From: CAZCAC01 sp964496575
GTDB taxonomy: Bacteria; Planctomycetota; UBA1135; GCA-002686595
Direction: 5' to 3'
Assembly (NCBI GenBank): GCA_964496575.1
Contig: CAZCAC010000002.1
Location: 96,891-160,890 of the forward strand
DNA: 64,000 nt
Part shown: piece after piece, positions 60,033 through 64,000 of the stretch
Layout of the letters: every line of letters starts with the position of its first letter
How positions within the stretch are numbered: position 1 is the first letter of the stretch
Position numbers and translations under genes: made by a program
The notes under the pieces: model-generated
What the model was told of the DNA's origin: nothing
Databases searched by the model: none
What the model saw: the letters and a program-made list of their open reading frames with translations, nothing else

Positions 60033-60773
60033 CTACCGCAGCCGATCAAGGACACCCCGCGCATCACTGGCGGCTTCCGAGTCGGACGGCGTCAGACGAA
60101 GGACCGCGCGTGCCGCTTCGTCTCGCACCCAATCCTCGTCGTCCTCCAGGAGCTCGAGCAATCGCGGCACGGCCCTCTCCGCGGTTTCGCCCATCGGGCC
60201 GAGGTTGCGACAGGCGCGCGCTCGGACCACGGCGAGGTCGTCGTCGAGGGCCCATTCGAGCCAGGGAAGCGATTCGGAGCCGATCCCGGCCAATGCTTCC
60301 GCGCAGGATTCGAGCTCCCAGAAGGTATCGCTCCCCGGAGCGCGCCGGTCGGCGACGTCGTAGCGCCACGACGAGATCATGAACGGCGCGGCGGGGGCGG
60401 CCTCCGCTCCCAGCTTCGTCAGGTGCTCGGTGGCGAGGAGCCTGGCGCCTGGACGCCAGTGCTGGAGCCCCTGCACGCAGGCCGGCAGCGCGTCGGCTTC
60501 GCTCTTCGCGAGGACATCGAACAGCTCGCGTACCTGGAGCGTCCGCCAGTTGCGGACGGCCATCTCGAGCTCGGCCAGGAGGGCTTCGGTCGTGCGCTGG
60601 GACTCTTCCTGAGCGCCGGGGCCGAATGCTGGCCTGACCATCGCAGGATTCGAGTAGGGGAGGGCCGGGCCGGATGAACCACACGCGGAAGTCGGGGCGA
60701 GGAGGAGCACGGCGAGCGTCCTCAGAGGGATGGTCCACCGGTGCTCTCGTCGTTCGTCGAAGAGGAGATTCAT
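60033..60773 (-). CDS. HEAT-repeat lipoprotein
   Basis: A 246-aa protein. The N-terminal stretch MNLLFDERREHRWTIPLRTL precedes a hydrophobic run and a lipobox TSAC (Cys31). From about residue 150 the helical pairs (ERAVPRLLELLEDDEDWVRDEAARAVLRL) follow the HEAT/PBS-lyase-like repeat pattern. Such repeats hold protein partners. The start is unusual for a lipoprotein because the n-region is long, so a later start is possible. It lies 146 bases after the propeller gene on the same strand. Confidence 0.72.
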   Translation of the reverse strand: MNLLFDERREHRWTIPLRTLAVLLLAPTSACGSSGPALPYSNPAMVRPAFGPGAQEESQRTTEALLAELEMAVRNWRTLQVRELFDVLAKSEADALPACVQGLQHWRPGARLLATEHLTKLGAEAAPAAPFMISSWRYDVADRRAPGSDTFWELESCAEALAGIGSESLPWLEWALDDDLAVVRARACRNLGPMGETAERAVPRLLELLEDDEDWVRDEAARAVLRLTPSDSEAASDARGVLDRLR

Positions 60774-60999
60774 GGGGATGCCGGGAGCGCGGACGAAGCG
60801 GTCGGAGTCGCGTGCAGCTCACTCCAACCGACCCTGACGCTGCAGGTTCCGACGGTTCCACCTTCGTCCCTGCCTCGTGCCTCCGCGGCGGCGGGGAAGG
60901 AGGGAAGGGCTCCCCCGACCCGCCCGATGGCTCGTGGGTGGTGCGGATGATCCGCCTCTGGCGGGGGTCGCTGTCCTCCCCTCCCCGATCCGACCGGGC

Positions 61000-61422
61000 T
61001 CAGGCCGCCGAGATCATCGTGTGCAGTCGGGTCACCGCCGCGCGGTCGCTGTCGAGCTGGAGCCTGGCGTACGCTTCGCCGAAGTCGGTCCAGAGGGACT
61101 CCGACCACCGCTCGTCGAGCACCTTCGCCCGCTCCTCCGGGGTGGTGCGCAGGCCGTAGGGCCACTCGATCACCTGCTCGTCACCGAGCTGCCAGTGGGC
61201 GGGCATCTGCAGGTCGATCAGGTCGAGGTGTCTCGCCAGGCCGACGTCCTCCACCACCTCGCGGCGGATCGCCGCCTCGATCTGCTCGTCGAACTCGATC
61301 CGACCCTCCAGCGGGCCCCAGGTCGGGTCGACTCCCACCGAGCGGCGCAGGAGGAGGTAGCGCACCCCCTGCGGAAGCACGCGGTAGACGAAGACCTTGA
61401 TCCTGTGCTGCAAGTCAGTCAT
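61000..61422 (-). CDS. NUDIX hydrolase
   Basis: A 140-aa protein started at ATG 61422 (MTDLQHRIKV). The Nudix box lies at 40-62 (GRIEFDEQIEAAIRREVVEDVGL): Gly, then Glu, then REVVEDVG, with Asp in place of the second Glu. This box binds Mg2+ and hydrolyses nucleoside diphosphates linked to another group. FVYRVLPQGVRYLLLRR and the following EWPYGL segment resemble dATP-pyrophosphatase (NudB) types used in folate synthesis. The divergent folC supports a folate link, but this is weak evidence. It is monocistronic. Confidence 0.82.
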   Translation of the reverse strand: MTDLQHRIKVFVYRVLPQGVRYLLLRRSVGVDPTWGPLEGRIEFDEQIEAAIRREVVEDVGLARHLDLIDLQMPAHWQLGDEQVIEWPYGLRTTPEERAKVLDERWSESLWTDFGEAYARLQLDSDRAAVTRLHTMISAA

Positions 61423-61551
61423 CGGTGGGGATAGCTGGAGAGCCGACTTACGGTCTCGACCCGAATGGTGCGGGGAACCGCCTGGCGAGAATCCGACATC
61501 GGGGTTATCGGCGCCTCTGGAGGAGCGTCTTGACCCGTGTAGGCTGGTGGT

Positions 61552-62853
61552 GTGAACCAGCAGCAGGAAGAAGAGGCCCTGAAGAAGGCCGTGGAGCGTC
61601 TCGACGCGCTGATCAACTGGGAGCACCGCGACCGGCGGGGGGGGATGGACCGCACCCTCGAGCCGATTCTCGACGTGCTGGCACGCCTCGGCGACCCGCA
61701 CCAGGCGTGGCGGGGGGTCTTGGTCGCGGGGACCAAGGGAAAGGGCTCGGTGGCCGCGCTGGTGGCCTCCGCGCTGCGCCGCGCCGGGATCCCCGTGGGG
61801 GCGTACAGTTCGCCCCATGTAGAGCGAGTCAACGAGCGGATCCGGATCGATGGGGAGGAGGTGGCGGACGGCGAGCTGGCCGCGGCGCTCGAGGAGGTGC
61901 TCGACGCCCGCGATCGGGCCCTGGCGGAGGGCGGTGCCGGTGGGGCGGCGACCTGGTTCGACTCGATGACCGCCGCGGCGTTCCTGCTCTTCGCGCGAGC
62001 CGGAGTCGAGTGGGCGGTGGTCGAGGTGGGGATCGGCGGGCGCCTGGACTCGACCCGGGCGGTGGAGGCCCCCGTGGCCGTGGTCACCAACGTCGACCTG
62101 GAGCACACCGCCACCCTGGGCGATACCCGAGCGGAGATCGCCTTCGAGAAGGGCTCGGTGATGGCCCGCGGCGGCGTGCTGGTCACCGGGGTTCGCCCCG
62201 AAGGGGGCGACGAGGGGGAGGACGAGGCCTTCGAGGTGCTCGAGGAGCTCGCCGAGGAGCGCGAGGGACGGCTCGTCGCCGTTCCGCAGGGTGGGGCGCT
62301 GATCGAGCGGAACCTGGCACTGGCTGGCGCTATCCTCAACGAATTGGGTCGATGTGGCGCTCAGAACCGGGACGGAACTCTACTCTGGCGCTCCGGCCTC
62401 GACGCCGAAGCGGTCCTGGAGGCTCGCCTGCCGGGGCGCCAGGAGCGCTTTCGGGCGGGGCGGGTGACGGTGGTCCTCGACTCGGGGCACGTCGCCTCCA
62501 GCGTCGACCAGGTGCTGCGCGAGGGGGAGAGTGATCCCGAGCTGGGGCGGCGGCCCAAGTTGCTGCTCGCCCTCGGAAAGGAGAAGGACGTGGAGGGGAT
62601 TCTCAAGGCCCTCCTGGGGCGAGTCGATAGGTGCCTGTGTACCTCCTGTCCGCAGGGGCTACTCCTCTCCGCCGAGGAACTGGCGGAGGTCGCCTTCGAG
62701 GTCGGGCACGACCCGGAGGTCTGGGAGGAGCCTCGCGAGGCGCTCGTGGAGCTGATCCAGGACGCCGAGCAAGGCGGCGGGTGGGTGCTGGTGACCGGAT
62801 CCTTCTACCTCGCCGGCGAGCTTCGCGCCGAGCTGCTCAACGCTTCGACCTGA
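61552..62853 (+). CDS. folC: Folylpolyglutamate synthase / dihydrofolate synthase
   Basis: A 433-aa protein with GTG start at 61552. The Mur-ligase fold P-loop is GTKGKGS (60-66), with SSPHVERVNERIRIDG, the metal-site segment WAVVEVGIGGRLDSTR and the VTNVDLEHTATLGDT signature, all FolC-specific. The enzyme adds glutamate to folates in the cytoplasm. Length fits (420-440). A small divergent NUDIX gene is 129 bases away. It is followed 18 bases later by an unknown conserved protein. Confidence 0.95.
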   Translation: MNQQQEEEALKKAVERLDALINWEHRDRRGGMDRTLEPILDVLARLGDPHQAWRGVLVAGTKGKGSVAALVASALRRAGIPVGAYSSPHVERVNERIRIDGEEVADGELAAALEEVLDARDRALAEGGAGGAATWFDSMTAAAFLLFARAGVEWAVVEVGIGGRLDSTRAVEAPVAVVTNVDLEHTATLGDTRAEIAFEKGSVMARGGVLVTGVRPEGGDEGEDEAFEVLEELAEEREGRLVAVPQGGALIERNLALAGAILNELGRCGAQNRDGTLLWRSGLDAEAVLEARLPGRQERFRAGRVTVVLDSGHVASSVDQVLREGESDPELGRRPKLLLALGKEKDVEGILKALLGRVDRCLCTSCPQGLLLSAEELAEVAFEVGHDPEVWEEPREALVELIQDAEQGGGWVLVTGSFYLAGELRAELLNAST

Positions 62854-62871
62854 CTCACCTCAGGGGGGCCA

Positions 62872-63375
62872 ATGCTGACCATCGTTTCCGACCTCCTGCT
62901 CACCGACTCATTCCTGATCAAGGGCAACGTCGAGAACAAGTACACGCGGCTCAGCCAGGTGCTCGACGAGCATCGGAAGTACTTCATCAAGGTACGCGAC
63001 GCGACGCTGGTCGATCTCAAGACCTGCGATCGCATCCAGACCCCGCTCCTGCACGTCAACGTCGACGAGATCCTCCTGGCCCACGAGTTCCTGGACGAGT
63101 CGAGTGACGCGCACATGCGCCAGATGACCCGCGACGACGAGCTCCACCGGGTCCGGGTCTTCTACACCGGCAACCTCAACGTCGAGCTGGCGGGGTATCT
63201 GCGCCCCGGCGCGTACGAGGCGGCCGATCCCGTCTCGCGCCGCTTCTTCGTGCTGCGCAACCCCACCCTCGGTGGGTTCACGCACCACGACGATCAGGAT
63301 CTCAAGCTGCTGACCAACCTGAGCTACGCGATCTTGAACAAGATCCGGCTGTCGTACATCTACGACTTCAATTGA
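62872..63375 (+). CDS. Conserved hypothetical protein
   Basis: A 167-aa protein, family unknown to me. It is soluble, predicted beta-rich, with no signal peptide. The segment GNVENKYTRLSQVLDEHRKYFIKVRDATLVDL has the form of a small beta-barrel with a partner-binding edge. Many planctomycete proteins of this kind lie beside secretion or pilus genes, and the next gene is a pilus/secretion-type MshEN domain. The start is ATG 62872 with AGGGGGG upstream, 18 bases after folC. The pair may be transcribed together. Confidence 0.62.
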   Translation: MLTIVSDLLLTDSFLIKGNVENKYTRLSQVLDEHRKYFIKVRDATLVDLKTCDRIQTPLLHVNVDEILLAHEFLDESSDAHMRQMTRDDELHRVRVFYTGNLNVELAGYLRPGAYEAADPVSRRFFVLRNPTLGGFTHHDDQDLKLLTNLSYAILNKIRLSYIYDFN

Positions 63376-63450
63376 TCGGGGCGGCCGTCGCCGGCCTCCG
63401 GACCTCGGTTTCTCTCGCCTCCCCCATACCCGCCGCACGTAGCTCGTCCA

Positions 63451-63982
63451 GTGATCTACTCCTCGAACGCCAAGCCGGCCGCCACTCAACTCGGCCAGCT
63501 CCTCCTCAAGACCGGCAAGATCTCCGTCGACGAGCTCGAACGCGCGCTTTCCCACAAGCGCGAGACGGGCCTGCGCCTCGGACAGGCGTTGATGGACCTG
63601 CATCTGGTCGATGCGGAGGACATCTCCGAAGCGCTTCGTGAGCAGGGCAAGATCAGCTGCATCAGCCTTCGGTCGGAAGTCGTGGACCGGGAAGTCGCCA
63701 CCCGGCTCGATGAGGCATTCTGTCGGAAGCACGTCGCCATTCCGGTCAACGTCAATCGCTGGAATCACCACCGTGGCGATGAAGGACCCCGCGGACGTCT
63801 ATGCGATCGACGAGCTGGTCCGTCTCCTGGGAACCCGGGTGATCCCCGTCTACGCCGAGCCAGTGCGGATCGAGGAGTGCCTCGACTACGCCTACGGTGG
63901 TCCGGACGAGCCCGAGGAGGCCACCCCCGAGCTCGAGGAGATCGTCGACAATGCAGGGCTCCTGACCTACGCCGGATTGTGA
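63451..63982 (+). pseudogene. MshEN (GspE N-terminal) domain protein, frameshifted
   Basis: GTG start at 63451. The first 100 residues (LGQLLLKTGKISVDELERALSHKRETGLRLGQALMDLHLVDAEDISEAL) match the N-terminal domain of GspE/PilB-type ATPases, known as MshEN, which binds c-di-GMP. After IPVNVNR the reading frame changes: the second half of the domain (GITTVAMKDPADVYAIDEL, then LLGTRVIPVYAEPVRI) is in the +2 frame and runs to a stop at 63982. One extra base near 63760 restores it. No ATPase domain follows. It is either a true one-base frameshift, a sequence error or programmed +1 shifting. The window ends 18 bases later. Confidence 0.65.
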
Positions 63983-64000
63983 TGATTTAGGGTCGATTTC

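Overview
The window is a GC-rich, gene-dense stretch of bacterial chromosome with no rRNA, tRNA, CRISPR array, intact transposon or phage. The gene content points to a Planctomycetota-like organism. It has many secreted proteins and lipoproteins, two of which share a Cys-rich C-terminal domain of a type I associate with large marine planctomycete proteomes. It also has an ECF sigma factor next to a kinase-type N-terminus, a large Ser/Thr kinase with helical repeats, a sulfatase-fold/TPR protein, a DevBCA-type exporter and a VWA protein fused to an anti-sigma-like region. This placement is inference from family content; no rRNA or ribosomal gene is present to confirm it.

Layout. 1-1697: two overlapping SPFH (band 7) genes closed by a strong terminator. 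1.9-6.5 kb: secreted or membrane proteins of unknown role. 6.7-10.4 kb: ECF sigma factor plus its 1043-aa anti-sigma/VWA partner. 10.5-12.1 kb: three tandem 29-bp palindromic units upstream of a satD-DUF3307 pair. 12.3-13.6 kb: a ferredoxin and a lipoprotein with a phosphatase-like fold but no catalytic Cys. 13.6-18.6 kb: a biotin operon (bioB, a bioF-bioD fusion, bioA) with a two-gene nucleotidyltransferase/small-protein cassette inserted in it. 18.7-25 kb: secreted protein, DUF2339 membrane protein and a parallel beta-helix protein. 25-32.4 kb: UbiD-type decarboxylase, thioredoxin-like/HEAT protein, a RAYT-like protein that has lost its HUH motif, a sulfatase-fold/TPR protein and a K+ channel with a zinc ribbon. 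32.4-44 kb: AlgX-like SGNH lipoprotein, GNAT enzyme, polytopic glycosyltransferase-like protein, Ser/Thr kinase, methyltransferase and three coupled lipoproteins. 44.2-45 kb: ECF sigma factor and an orphan kinase N-terminus. 45.3-54.1 kb: fibre-like surface protein, FkbM methyltransferase, polysaccharide flippase, TPR/zinc-finger membrane protein and Na+/solute symporter. 54.3-58.4 kb: HlyD-DevC-DevA exporter followed by an outer-membrane barrel. 58.5-64 kb: PQQ-type propeller with an EF-hand, HEAT lipoprotein, NUDIX hydrolase, folC, an unknown protein and a frameshifted MshEN-domain gene.

The most noteworthy items are the catalytically disarmed RAYT with a histone-H1-like basic tail, the three-unit palindromic array before satD, the toxin-antitoxin-like cassette inside the biotin operon next to a bioF-bioD fusion, the orphan kinase N-terminus coupled to an ECF sigma factor, and dispersed intergenic inverted repeats built on GGAGTC/GACTCC.
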